This document shows, in pieces, positions 1 through 7,987 of a stretch of 64,000 bases of DNA. Below the pieces are notes generated by a model. That model searched no databases. It was not told the origin of the DNA and was given only the letters and a program-made list of their open reading frames with translations. Every line of letters begins with the position of its first letter. Positions within the stretch are counted from its first letter, which is position 1. A program made the translations under genes and the position numbers. Where the stretch lies: positions 62,001-126,000 of the forward strand of contig NZ_JAAAMV010000001.1 in assembly GCF_009909185.1 (NCBI RefSeq). The letters run 5' to 3'. The stretch is from Paenibacillus glycinis. GTDB taxonomy: Bacteria > Bacillota > Bacilli > Paenibacillales > Paenibacillaceae.

Positions 1-1459
1 AAATATCGTATACGGCTTCGACGTGCCTCCAATGCGTATTCTCGTTCCGCCCGTCGCGAAGGTTGAATCCGCCTTCGTTCGAGCTGGAGTTGTAATCCAG
101 GCGGAACATATCCAGATCGTACTTCTCCACGAGCCGGACGATTTCCGATTCCACGAATGCTTTGACCTCCGGTTTCGCCAAATCGAGGACGCGCTCGACG
201 GCGTTGCCGTGCTTATGGAGGAACCAATCCGGGTGATCTTCCGCCAGCTTCGATTTGGAGCCCGCCGTTTCCGCTTCGACCCACAATCCGACCTTCAGGC
301 CTTTGGCGCGCGCGTAGTCGAAGACGGGGAACAGATCGTTCGGCAGACCTTCCGCGGGATGCCAGTCTCCCGTCGTGTTCCCCCAATCCGTGCCTTCTTT
401 GCCGTTGTTCCCGTACCATCCCGCATCCACCATCAGGAGCTCGGCTCCCAATGCCGCCGCGATATCCGCCTCCCGCTTCAATCCTTCCTCGCTCATTTGC
501 GGCTGCTTGTAGCCCGGCTGCATGTAACCGGCCTGGTTGTAGATGACCGGCTGCAGGCCGTCGCCGACTTGGCGCAGGACCGACTTTCGCAGATGCGAAT
601 GGAGGTGCTGGACCGCCGTATCCAAGTCGACATGGCTCATGCCGAAATGCACGACGGGCGCTTGGATCGATTCCCCCGGCGCGATCAGTCTGGCCGGGGC
701 CGACGTCGCCGGCATGATCTCGAAATTCAAGTTCACTTTCATGGGCAGCCGGCCGTCGTTGAAGTAATCCGCGAAGAAGGCCGTTTTCCAGTTGGAGGAC
801 CAGCCCATTTGGCAAACGAAGTAGCCGCCGTTAATATTGTTGCGAAGCACGAAGAAGGGATGGCTGTGCCCGCTCATGCCGAAGGTCGACTGGAAGAATA
901 CGCCGGTGTTCAAGGGGATGTCCTGCCAATCGAAGTTGCCCTCGTGCGACCAATACAGATCCTTGAACCGTCCGACCGAATACGGAGCTACCGTATTGTC
1001 GCGCAGATTATCCGCCAAATTGTCGGTTACGTTCCAGAGGCATCCCTTAAACGGAACCATGCTCGTCAGACCCAGCGTCGCATCGTCCGAGAGATTCGTG
1101 AGTTCCATCGCTCTCGTGAAGAAGCCGAATCCGCAGCAGCTCGTCGTGATTTTCAATACCAACGGCTTCCTCGCATGTTTCAACGTCAACGTTCCGCGCG
1201 CGTTGCCGACCGCGTCTTCGTCCGTGACGAAGTCCGCAAATTCCCACCCGTAGTAGAGGGATTCGCCGTCCACGACCAGATCGAACGCCGGCTTATCCTT
1301 GAGGTCGCTTAACTCGTAGATCGTAATGCCGTTATCCTGAAATCCCGCAGCCAGCAGCCTGCCGTCCACGAGCGATTCCGTGTACATCGACAACTCCGAT
1401 CCGTATTGGAAGCGTTGCTTTTCTACATCCGCGAATATGGCACGGGACGATACGCTCAT
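1..1459 (-). CDS. Alpha-galactosidase, GH36 family (C-terminus beyond window)
   Basis: This is a glycoside hydrolase of family GH36 (melibiase), which removes terminal alpha-linked galactose from oligosaccharides. About 486 codons are visible and the frame runs off the left edge. I translated it from the complement. An N-terminal beta-rich region (about residues 1-290) is followed by the start of the TIM barrel, with the motifs MVDAGWYG, GLWVEAE and FRLDYN. In GH36 the Asp of the last motif is the catalytic nucleophile. The ATG at 1459 is preceded by AGAAGGTGG with a 7-nt gap. No signal peptide is apparent, so it is probably cytoplasmic. A long open frame on the opposite strand is only its shadow. 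Substrate specificity within GH36 cannot be fixed from this part. Confidence 0.88.
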   Translation of the reverse strand, partial: MSVSSRAIFADVEKQRFQYGSELSMYTESLVDGRLLAAGFQDNGITIYELSDLKDKPAFDLVVDGESLYYGWEFADFVTDEDAVGNARGTLTLKHARKPLVLKITTSCCGFGFFTRAMELTNLSDDATLGLTSMVPFKGCLWNVTDNLADNLRDNTVAPYSVGRFKDLYWSHEGNFDWQDIPLNTGVFFQSTFGMSGHSHPFFVLRNNINGGYFVCQMGWSSNWKTAFFADYFNDGRLPMKVNLNFEIMPATSAPARLIAPGESIQAPVVHFGMSHVDLDTAVQHLHSHLRKSVLRQVGDGLQPVIYNQAGYMQPGYKQPQMSEEGLKREADIAAALGAELLMVDAGWYGNNGKEGTDWGNTTGDWHPAEGLPNDLFPVFDYARAKGLKVGLWVEAETAGSKSKLAEDHPDWFLHKHGNAVERVLDLAKPEVKAFVESEIVRLVEKYDLDMFRLDYNSSSNEGGFNLRDGRNENTHWRHVEAVYDI

Positions 1460-1760
1460 TCGGCATCCACCTTCTCTTTACTGGAAAAGGGACTCCTCTA
1501 GGCAGTCCCGCGTCTTATGCACTCATTATAAAAAAGGGATTCTCCGAGAAACATGGACATTTCGGCGGAATCTATAACAATCCGGCGCCTCGCTTGCCAT
1601 GCGGAATTCGTTCGGGATAAAAATTGTATTTTCTTTATGATTTTTGGACTTTCGGCATCGGTCAGGCCGATTCGGTTCCCATATCCTCGTGATGCGACAG
1701 TTCTTCTACGCAATGATCACCGGCTCACGACACTCGTATTTAAGACTGGCTTTTTGACAT
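1460..1760 (-). promoter_or_regulatory. Leader/promoter region of the GH36 gene
   Basis: This 300-bp AT-richer stretch holds no gene. On the minus strand there is a perfect TATAAT (+ strand 1525-1530) 17 nt after a weak TGTTTC, about 65 nt upstream of the GH36 start. It is the best promoter candidate for the alpha-galactosidase. Confidence 0.35.
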
Positions 1761-1787
1761 AAAAAAAAGCCGCAACTATGCGGCTTC
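1761..1787 (-). terminator. Rho-independent terminator ending the eCIS operon
   Basis: On the minus strand AAGCCGC-ATAGTT-GCGGCTT forms a hairpin of about 7-8 bp followed by a run of eight T. It lies downstream of the DUF4157 effector gene and of the decayed frames after it, and upstream of the GH36 promoter. It is therefore the natural end of the long eCIS transcript. Confidence 0.8.
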
Positions 1788-1794
1788 TAAAGCA

Positions 1795-2130
1795 TTATTG
1801 TTCTTGTCCTCCTACACCGTCTCTAACGAACGCGAATGCGACTCCCTGCAAGTAGACGGTAGCCGATATTGATTTACTTGGTAATCGCGTTATGTTTGCT
1901 TTGCGACGATTCAATCGTAACCGCGAACGTATTCCGCTTCAACTAAAGCAGTGGCTGCGTCACTTTATATCGCCGGATGCGTCTGCGAAGGTTAACATGC
2001 AACTTATCTTCGCTTCCGCTCCCTCTTTGAACCACCGCCGCGGTGCCTCGCCGGCCAGTGCTGCCAATTCCTTCGCGCTGAGCGGCGAAGCCTTCCAGTT
2101 GCTCTTGATTCCACCTCGATGGTTAGTTCT
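1795..2130 (-). pseudogene. Coding-like remnant downstream of the eCIS effector
   Basis: Between the effector stop and the terminator, the minus strand has short protein-like frames without a proper start. A 56-codon frame (2130-1960) includes AKELAALAGEAPRRWFKEGA and ends in TGA. A second frame continues to a TAA at 1795 and includes ISATVYLQGVAFAFVRDG. Neither has an ATG with a ribosome binding site, and they lie in different frames. This fits a small gene broken by indels, or chance. Its position behind a nuclease effector makes a lost immunity or accessory gene conceivable, but no family is recognised. Confidence 0.3.
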
Positions 2131-2142
2131 TTATCCGGCTGG

Positions 2143-4455
2143 CTATAAGGGGGATTGAACCGAAGAAATCACGAACCAACGGCCGTTAAAAAACGTAGGA
2201 TTGCGCGGAGACGCGATGAATTCTTCTCGCGGCTCGTGCTCCGGAGGATCGTCGGGAAAGTTGTACTTCACCTTCTGCTTGAAGCTATGCAGAGGGCCTG
2301 CCGCCATATTCTTATCTTCGTCCATCGGCCAAAGGTTCGCATAAGTATCTGCTCCGCCGAACGCCAAGTCGACGACGTGGTCCGGTTGACAGCTTTTTTC
2401 CCACATGTCGAATCCGAACTCTTCCAGGTCCTCCCGGTATTTCTTTGTCACGGACGCGTCTCTCGGGGTAGGATTGCGCTGCAGCTTCGTTCCGATTTTC
2501 GGCCAGAAGTTCACGCCGATGAACTTCGAAGAGCGCGGGAGCCGTTTTCGCAAATTCCGGTAGTAGGGCTCTTTCTTATCGTATGGATCCGACGGGTCGG
2601 ACGGATCGAACTTTAAGTAGATCGGATTTCGGTATGCTCGAAGCGGCTTATACCAAATCATCTTGATCGGATCGTCTAATTCGCCGGTCGGAGCTTTATG
2701 TTTAGCCTCCGGCCTGGGCTTCGGCTTGCAGATGGCCATCGCTTTTGACTGATCGTCGACGCTGAGCGGCCCGAGCATCGTGAATTCCGGTTTCGCGAAG
2801 CCGAATAGATTATGAAGAACGCCGGACGCCGAGAAGACACCGTCAAGGCTTGCCGGCGAGATGCCGATCAAGTTGTCGGCAGCGCCGCTTTGTTCTTCTC
2901 CCCATGAGTCGGTAGACCCGCCTCCACCCGAAGATCCGCCTTGCGCGGCTGGATTGTTGTTTGCAAGCGTAATAGGTATGTTCCAGCAATTCTCCCAAGC
3001 ATGATCCGCAAGATGCCAGGAGCCGGATGCGACCGGATAGTCCAATATGAATAGTCTAAGCATTCCGTCCAAGGACAGCGCGAAACTGACGCACGGATCG
3101 AAAGATATGCTATCCTGCAAGGTAAATTCTCCGTTCTCGTAGTTGAGCATCACCCGCCTATTCAACGCGGCGGCTAGGGAAGGAGAGCCCGTCACCGAGA
3201 GCCCGCCCTCGATCCTGACGATCTCCTTGGCGCAATTCCAATCGGCCACTCCGCTCAAGATACCGGTCATCATAAGAGAAGCAGCAACGTCGGCTTGACC
3301 CGATAACGTACCCCAACCGCTAAAGTTATTTGTCTTGGTATCGTAGCGAAGCATGATGTCCTTTAATTGCACAGGTCCGACCCCGACTTCGCCGGATACG
3401 TCCATTTCTCCCCGTGCGAGCACGGATATGAACAGATAACCGAGCTCCTCCAGTTCCATTGTATATTGCCCGACCAACGCATCGTCGGTGCCATCGTTCC
3501 ATGCCGCTCCCTTCGCGAATCTGCGGAGCAGCGTCACGTTAGGCAGGTCGAGCATGATGACGCCATCTTCGACCGTGAGTTTGCCGCCGAATCGGCTGAC
3601 GATCGCCTGCGCGGCGCTCAGAGCGAGTCCGAGTGCGGCGTCCTTCGCGCTTCCCTCCGCAGTCTCGCTAACCGCATCCATGGCTCCGGAAGCCGCGCCC
3701 GTCGCCGTATCCCATGCCTCGCCGGCGGCGGTTGTCATGGCATCCCATGCGGACGTTGCGCCCTCCTCGATTACGCCAAGCGATTCGGAGACGTCGTCGA
3801 AGAAATCCCGCTGCACCCGGCGGTTGCCGACCTTGGTCTGTTGTATCACATGTGTCAATTCATGTGCCAACAACCGGTCTCCTTCCGGGGTGTAGGGTTG
3901 GTATTCACCCGAACCGAATGCGATATTGCAGCCAACGGTGAACGCCCGCGCCTGAAGCTTTTGGGAAGTTCTTGCCGCCTCGGCGTCCGTATGGACGCGC
4001 ACGTTTCCGAAGTCCCACCCCATGCGATTTTCGAAGAAGGCGCGTGATTGCGGTTGAAGAGGTGCCCCTTTTCCTTGAAGTGAACTAATCGAACTTTCCA
4101 TACTCGGGGAAAGTATTCGCGCAGATTTGGCGTCGCCTCCATCGATGGACTGCGTTTGTATATGTTTGTCGGTGGACCTTCTTATGGTTTGAAATTGCTT
4201 GTCTTCATCCTCAGCTTGGCATGCTGCGCACTTTCGTTGAATATGACTATCCTTTGCCGCCGCAGAAAAATGAGATTCCGAAGAATTGTAAGCTCTCGGC
4301 ATCCGCATCACTTGCTCCGCCACGCGGTCCGCTTCCCGCTCATACGGGTCCCCGGGCTGGCTCACGGTCAGCTTGGTTTGTATCCAGGGAGACGGCTTGG
4401 ATGTCCGTCCCCCTTGTCTATTCGACGTGGAGCTCGACTTCTTCTCTGCCTCCAT
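2143..4455 (-). CDS. DUF4157 eCIS-associated protein with C-terminal HNH-like nuclease module (probable cargo/toxin)
   Basis: This 770-residue protein is the last gene of the eCIS operon and its likely payload. The N-terminus has EREADRVAEQVMRM (about 39-52), then QRKCAACQ (73-80), typical of DUF4157 proteins. The DUF4157 domain is at about 130-206, ending in HELTHVIQQ with the zinc-metallopeptidase-like HExxH-type motif at 198-202. The middle (about 210-560) is Ala/Gly-rich and unrecognised, with a GGSSGGGGS linker. The C-terminal 80 residues carry PDHVVDLAFGG and NLWP followed by N and AG, the layout of an HNH/endonuclease VII fold with Asp692-His693 as the candidate metal site. DUF4157 is a recognised marker of eCIS cargo; nuclease activity and DNA as target are inference. 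The start ATG follows AAGAGGCGCA. The 106-bp gap before it is the largest in the operon. Confidence 0.87.
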   Translation of the reverse strand: MEAEKKSSSTSNRQGGRTSKPSPWIQTKLTVSQPGDPYEREADRVAEQVMRMPRAYNSSESHFSAAAKDSHIQRKCAACQAEDEDKQFQTIRRSTDKHIQTQSIDGGDAKSARILSPSMESSISSLQGKGAPLQPQSRAFFENRMGWDFGNVRVHTDAEAARTSQKLQARAFTVGCNIAFGSGEYQPYTPEGDRLLAHELTHVIQQTKVGNRRVQRDFFDDVSESLGVIEEGATSAWDAMTTAAGEAWDTATGAASGAMDAVSETAEGSAKDAALGLALSAAQAIVSRFGGKLTVEDGVIMLDLPNVTLLRRFAKGAAWNDGTDDALVGQYTMELEELGYLFISVLARGEMDVSGEVGVGPVQLKDIMLRYDTKTNNFSGWGTLSGQADVAASLMMTGILSGVADWNCAKEIVRIEGGLSVTGSPSLAAALNRRVMLNYENGEFTLQDSISFDPCVSFALSLDGMLRLFILDYPVASGSWHLADHAWENCWNIPITLANNNPAAQGGSSGGGGSTDSWGEEQSGAADNLIGISPASLDGVFSASGVLHNLFGFAKPEFTMLGPLSVDDQSKAMAICKPKPRPEAKHKAPTGELDDPIKMIWYKPLRAYRNPIYLKFDPSDPSDPYDKKEPYYRNLRKRLPRSSKFIGVNFWPKIGTKLQRNPTPRDASVTKKYREDLEEFGFDMWEKSCQPDHVVDLAFGGADTYANLWPMDEDKNMAAGPLHSFKQKVKYNFPDDPPEHEPREEFIASPRNPTFFNGRWFVISSVQSPL

Positions 4456-4561
4456 TGCGCCTCTTATGGGAACCCCTCCCGTTCGGAATCATTTTGCGCG
4501 AGCAGTATTTTTTGATCATTAAGCAGGATTTTGCCGTTCCTCGCTCTAAAAGCCGCTCCTA

Positions 4562-6367
4562 TCAAACGGCAATCCACGAACCGTTATCCCTGCTCTTCAC
4601 GAGACCGGCACCTTCAAGCTGGGTGAGCAGCAGCTTGAGCGCATCCGCCGTCACCTTGGCTTGCGACAGCAGCGGATCGATGGACAGTTGATCGATTGTC
4701 CGGCCGCCGTACAGGATCAAACGGCTCAGCACGTAATCTTGGTACCAGAGCTCATCCGGCTTCGCTTCCAGGTCCTTATTGCGCTCCGCCGGCGGAATGA
4801 TCCAGTAGCGCACCGTATACGCCATAACGAAATCATCCTTCGCCGGACGGATATCCTGCAGGAATAATTGAAACGTGAAATCGTTCAAGTTATAAACAGC
4901 CGTCAGACGGACATCTTTATCCGCTAGATCCCCCATAAAACCGCGCCGGGTTTTATCCGCATCGAACTCCATGGCCAAATTGACGGAGCAAGGCTGTTCG
5001 ATCGGCATCTTGATCGCCGGGGAGAGACGAATTTCGCCGGGTTTCATTTTGCTGTATCTAACAAGGCCGGTCACGATCGGAGGTTCATCCGCGGGAACGG
5101 GGATCCCGCCTCCGCCGCCCGCGATCGTCACGACGGCCGTTTGATCGTGATTTTCTACCTTTACGCCGTCGCCGACGAATTGAATCGCAGTCGCTTCGAT
5201 TGCCGTTCCGCCGCCATCGAGGACGGTCACTTTTTGCGGTCTCGCCAGCACGCCGGGAAGGTCGGTCACGTCTAGCTGATCCGAGCCGCCTGCCATATGG
5301 CTTAAGCGATGACGGAGCAGTTTGCCGGCTGCTTCGTCGCCGCCTCCGATAAGCTCAGCCAACAACGGATTGCTATATACATATTCGCGCACATGAGGAG
5401 AAATTTCCGTAATCGACCGATCGTCGCCCAGCTTCAGCTCTGCGAGATACATCATCGAACGATCGGGCGCGAGCCAGCCTCCGTCCGATTGATCCGCGAA
5501 GCGCTGCAGGGCGATCTGCTCGTAGACGGTCTCTTCCGCGATAACCGTGACATCGCTTGCGGGAGACACGGAAACCAAGTTCCCCGCCCCTGCCTGAATG
5601 GACGTCTGCCCTTCTATCGTCGCAACTCCGAGTACGCTGCCTGCTCTAACGACATACGATTGCTTAATCACGGTACCCGCCGGAACGTCTGTCAGCGTGA
5701 AGACGAGCTCGTCTTTGAATAACCAGGCGAAAGCATCCGGAAGCTTCTCCGTCACGTCTACGGTGATGACATCCGCCGCCGCGATCGTTTCGCCCACGGT
5801 CAGCCGCAGCACGACCTCGAAAGCGTCATTTGCTTGCACCCATTTCGGTACGACGCGCACCAAGTCGAACTGATCCGTATGAAGCAGCGTCGTCGTCTCG
5901 TGCCGATTCCCATGTCCGATCCCGACAGGCGCCTTGGGCGCGATGTCCGTGAGGGCGAGCTTATACCCTTCCCGAATCCGGTTCGGCTCGCAATCTTCCT
6001 TGCACGTTGGGGCATTCACGAGGACCGGCATCGGTTCCCTCGGGCATTCTTCATAGAGGAGAACCAGATACAGCATCGTCGAATGCTTCGCCTCCGGAGG
6101 AATAGCGTCCAACTGACGAAGATCGACCCGGTCGGATTGGTCGACGACGATTTCGCGGCCGATCTCGTCCAGCGCGACGCCGGAACCGACCTCGAGCACA
6201 TGGTCGTCGACGCCCTGAACCTTCAGCCCCCATACGATGCCATGACCATGGATCAGGCGGTTCAGCAAATAACGCTTTTGGTTGAAATACGTTTGCTCCT
6301 CTTTGAAATCGCGGCTCGTCAGCAGCTTGCCGTAAAAATAATGGTTGCGTTCGAACACCTGGGACAT
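4562..6367 (-). CDS. eCIS fibre-like protein A (conserved GKLLT-RDF N-terminal module)
   Basis: This 601-residue protein is a paralogue of its upstream neighbour. Both begin with ERN-YYxGKL and then a block ending in LLNRLxHGxGI-GL. Both have a conserved Cys cluster (here CKEDCEPN, about 122-129). Near residue 335 it has HMAGGSDQLDVTDLPG, the H-x-AGGSD-l signature common in phage tail-fibre repeats, so it is probably surface-exposed or receptor-binding. The last 60 residues (ALKLLLTQLEGAGLVKS) resemble a small winged helix, which is odd in a fibre. It lies 18 nt downstream of the paralogue and 106 nt upstream of the effector gene. Function is inferred from position and the fibre-like motif only. 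Confidence 0.7.
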   Translation of the reverse strand: MSQVFERNHYFYGKLLTSRDFKEEQTYFNQKRYLLNRLIHGHGIVWGLKVQGVDDHVLEVGSGVALDEIGREIVVDQSDRVDLRQLDAIPPEAKHSTMLYLVLLYEECPREPMPVLVNAPTCKEDCEPNRIREGYKLALTDIAPKAPVGIGHGNRHETTTLLHTDQFDLVRVVPKWVQANDAFEVVLRLTVGETIAAADVITVDVTEKLPDAFAWLFKDELVFTLTDVPAGTVIKQSYVVRAGSVLGVATIEGQTSIQAGAGNLVSVSPASDVTVIAEETVYEQIALQRFADQSDGGWLAPDRSMMYLAELKLGDDRSITEISPHVREYVYSNPLLAELIGGGDEAAGKLLRHRLSHMAGGSDQLDVTDLPGVLARPQKVTVLDGGGTAIEATAIQFVGDGVKVENHDQTAVVTIAGGGGGIPVPADEPPIVTGLVRYSKMKPGEIRLSPAIKMPIEQPCSVNLAMEFDADKTRRGFMGDLADKDVRLTAVYNLNDFTFQLFLQDIRPAKDDFVMAYTVRYWIIPPAERNKDLEAKPDELWYQDYVLSRLILYGGRTIDQLSIDPLLSQAKVTADALKLLLTQLEGAGLVKSRDNGSWIAV

Positions 6368-6385
6368 CGCTTGGCCTCCTCGTTC

Positions 6386-7963
6386 TTAATCAAGTCGCTT
6401 GCTGCCTGCCTCTTGCATCTCGACCGTCTTGGGAATCGCCCACCAACGAAGCGTGCTGATCTCGGTTCGCGTCTCGCGATTGTCCGTGATGCGGAAACGC
6501 AGCAACTTCTCCCCTCGAATATAAGTCGCGATGACCTCGATGTCGGTGCGATTCGTAAAAGTAAGCACGCTGCGAGAATCATCCATTCCGTAATAGACGA
6601 GCGGATCGTCCAGATCCAGTTTGATCATATCCGACACGAACACCGCCCCGCGAGAGCTGTTCTTGAACACGACGGTTCCCGAGTACACTTGCATGGCATT
6701 CGCGGCGCGGATCTGCACCGAATCTTCGCCAAGCTCCTCGACGGTCAGACCGTCTCCGATCCGGATATTCGAAGCAATAGCCTTGTCTTTCCCGTCGTTA
6801 TAGGAAATGGCGACTTTCTGCGCATCGGCGAGCGTACCGCGGAGTCCGGTTACCTCGATCGGATCGCTTCCTCCCGCTTGATGGGTCCATGCATGCAAGG
6901 GGAGCTTGCCGTACCCTTCCTCGTCGCAGCCCAATCGCTTGTCGAGATAGGCGTTGCCGTACACGTACATGCGATCGGAACTGTCGATATTCGAGATGAC
7001 GTCCTGCGCGTTCACCGATAGCGTTGCGATTAAGACTGCGGATGGGATGGAGCCTTCAGCAAGCTGCGCTAAATAGCGCTCCATCTGCTGTTGCCGGTAC
7101 AGATGCGGCGACAAGATGTCCACGTTGCTTGGTTCGAGCTCCGAAGCAATCTGGTTGCCAACATTCACTGTGCCCGTAATCGAATATGTCCCGCCCGTCT
7201 CGACGGTCTCTACCCGTACCGCATAGCGCTTCTCGATTCGGCTTCCTTTCGCCGTTCCGTTCTCGAGCGCAAACGTCAAATCGTCGGCATGCAGGAGCGA
7301 AAACGGAAGTTTCGTCTGTTCCGCGATCACGTATCGAGGGCTGCCGTCGATCGTTCGCCGCGTCGTCAACGTTAGCGCAACCTCGAACGCTTCACCAGGC
7401 CGAACCGCCAGCGGCGCGGATCTTTCGATCGTCACGTTCGAATCTTGGAAAATAACCCGCGTATCTCCCATCAGCGAGCAAAAGCCGTCGCTGGTATCCG
7501 GAGCCGTCGTCGATACGGACAGCGAGAAACCTTCCAAAATTTTGTTTGCTTCGCACGCCTCGCAGCAGCAGGATGCCGCATGCGCCTTCGTATGCATTCG
7601 TTCGCGCGAGCACTCCTCGTAATTCAACAGCAAGTAGAGCGTTTTGCCCCCGTCCGTCTCGGCGGGGTAGCCGTCTAGTTTCCCGATGTCCGTCAATTGA
7701 TCGTAGTCGCGGCTGACGACGATTTCGCGGCCGCAGCCGTCGATTGCGACGCCCGCTCGAATGAGAAGGCCGCGATTGTCCGCGCTCGCGCTCAAAGCTT
7801 CCACCTGAAGGCCGTACGCGATGCCGCACCCGTGGACGAGCCGGTTGAGCAGATGTCTTTTCTCGTTCAAGTAGCTTTGTTCGGTCTGAAAATCCCGAAC
7901 CGTCATCAGTTTGCCGCTATAATACCGATTCCGCTCGAAAGCGTGCAGATGAACTGGTGTCAT
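6386..7963 (-). CDS. eCIS fibre-like protein B (paralogue of protein A)
   Basis: This 525-residue protein has the same N-terminal module as the next gene: FERNRYYSGKLMTVRDF, then HLLNRLVHGCGIAYGL. It also shares a Cys cluster (SCCCEACEAN). At about residue 355 it has HAWTHQAGGSDPIEVTGLRG, a classical phage tail-fibre repeat signature. It lacks the winged-helix-like tail of protein A. The start at 7963 follows GGAGGGATCGGACGC. It lies 24 nt after the tail protein I gene. The pair looks like a tandem duplication whose C-terminal halves have diverged, as expected for adhesive tips. No characterised homologue is recalled with certainty. Confidence 0.7.
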   Translation of the reverse strand: MTPVHLHAFERNRYYSGKLMTVRDFQTEQSYLNEKRHLLNRLVHGCGIAYGLQVEALSASADNRGLLIRAGVAIDGCGREIVVSRDYDQLTDIGKLDGYPAETDGGKTLYLLLNYEECSRERMHTKAHAASCCCEACEANKILEGFSLSVSTTAPDTSDGFCSLMGDTRVIFQDSNVTIERSAPLAVRPGEAFEVALTLTTRRTIDGSPRYVIAEQTKLPFSLLHADDLTFALENGTAKGSRIEKRYAVRVETVETGGTYSITGTVNVGNQIASELEPSNVDILSPHLYRQQQMERYLAQLAEGSIPSAVLIATLSVNAQDVISNIDSSDRMYVYGNAYLDKRLGCDEEGYGKLPLHAWTHQAGGSDPIEVTGLRGTLADAQKVAISYNDGKDKAIASNIRIGDGLTVEELGEDSVQIRAANAMQVYSGTVVFKNSSRGAVFVSDMIKLDLDDPLVYYGMDDSRSVLTFTNRTDIEVIATYIRGEKLLRFRITDNRETRTEISTLRWWAIPKTVEMQEAGSKRLD

Positions 7964-7987
7964 GCGTCCGATCCCTCCTTGGTTCTG

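Noticed and set aside
23..1312. Long plus-strand open frame of 429 codons
   Set aside because: It is antisense to a GH36 gene whose minus-strand translation shows clear catalytic motifs; its own translation is Arg-rich and unrecognisable.
1892..2158. 88-codon plus-strand gene
   Set aside because: No ribosome site, lies antisense to the decayed frames after the effector gene and reads as a shadow.
5834..7021. Plus-strand open frame of 395 codons across the fibre-like genes
   Set aside because: Shadow of two minus-strand genes with matching paralogous sequences; no ribosome site and low-quality composition.
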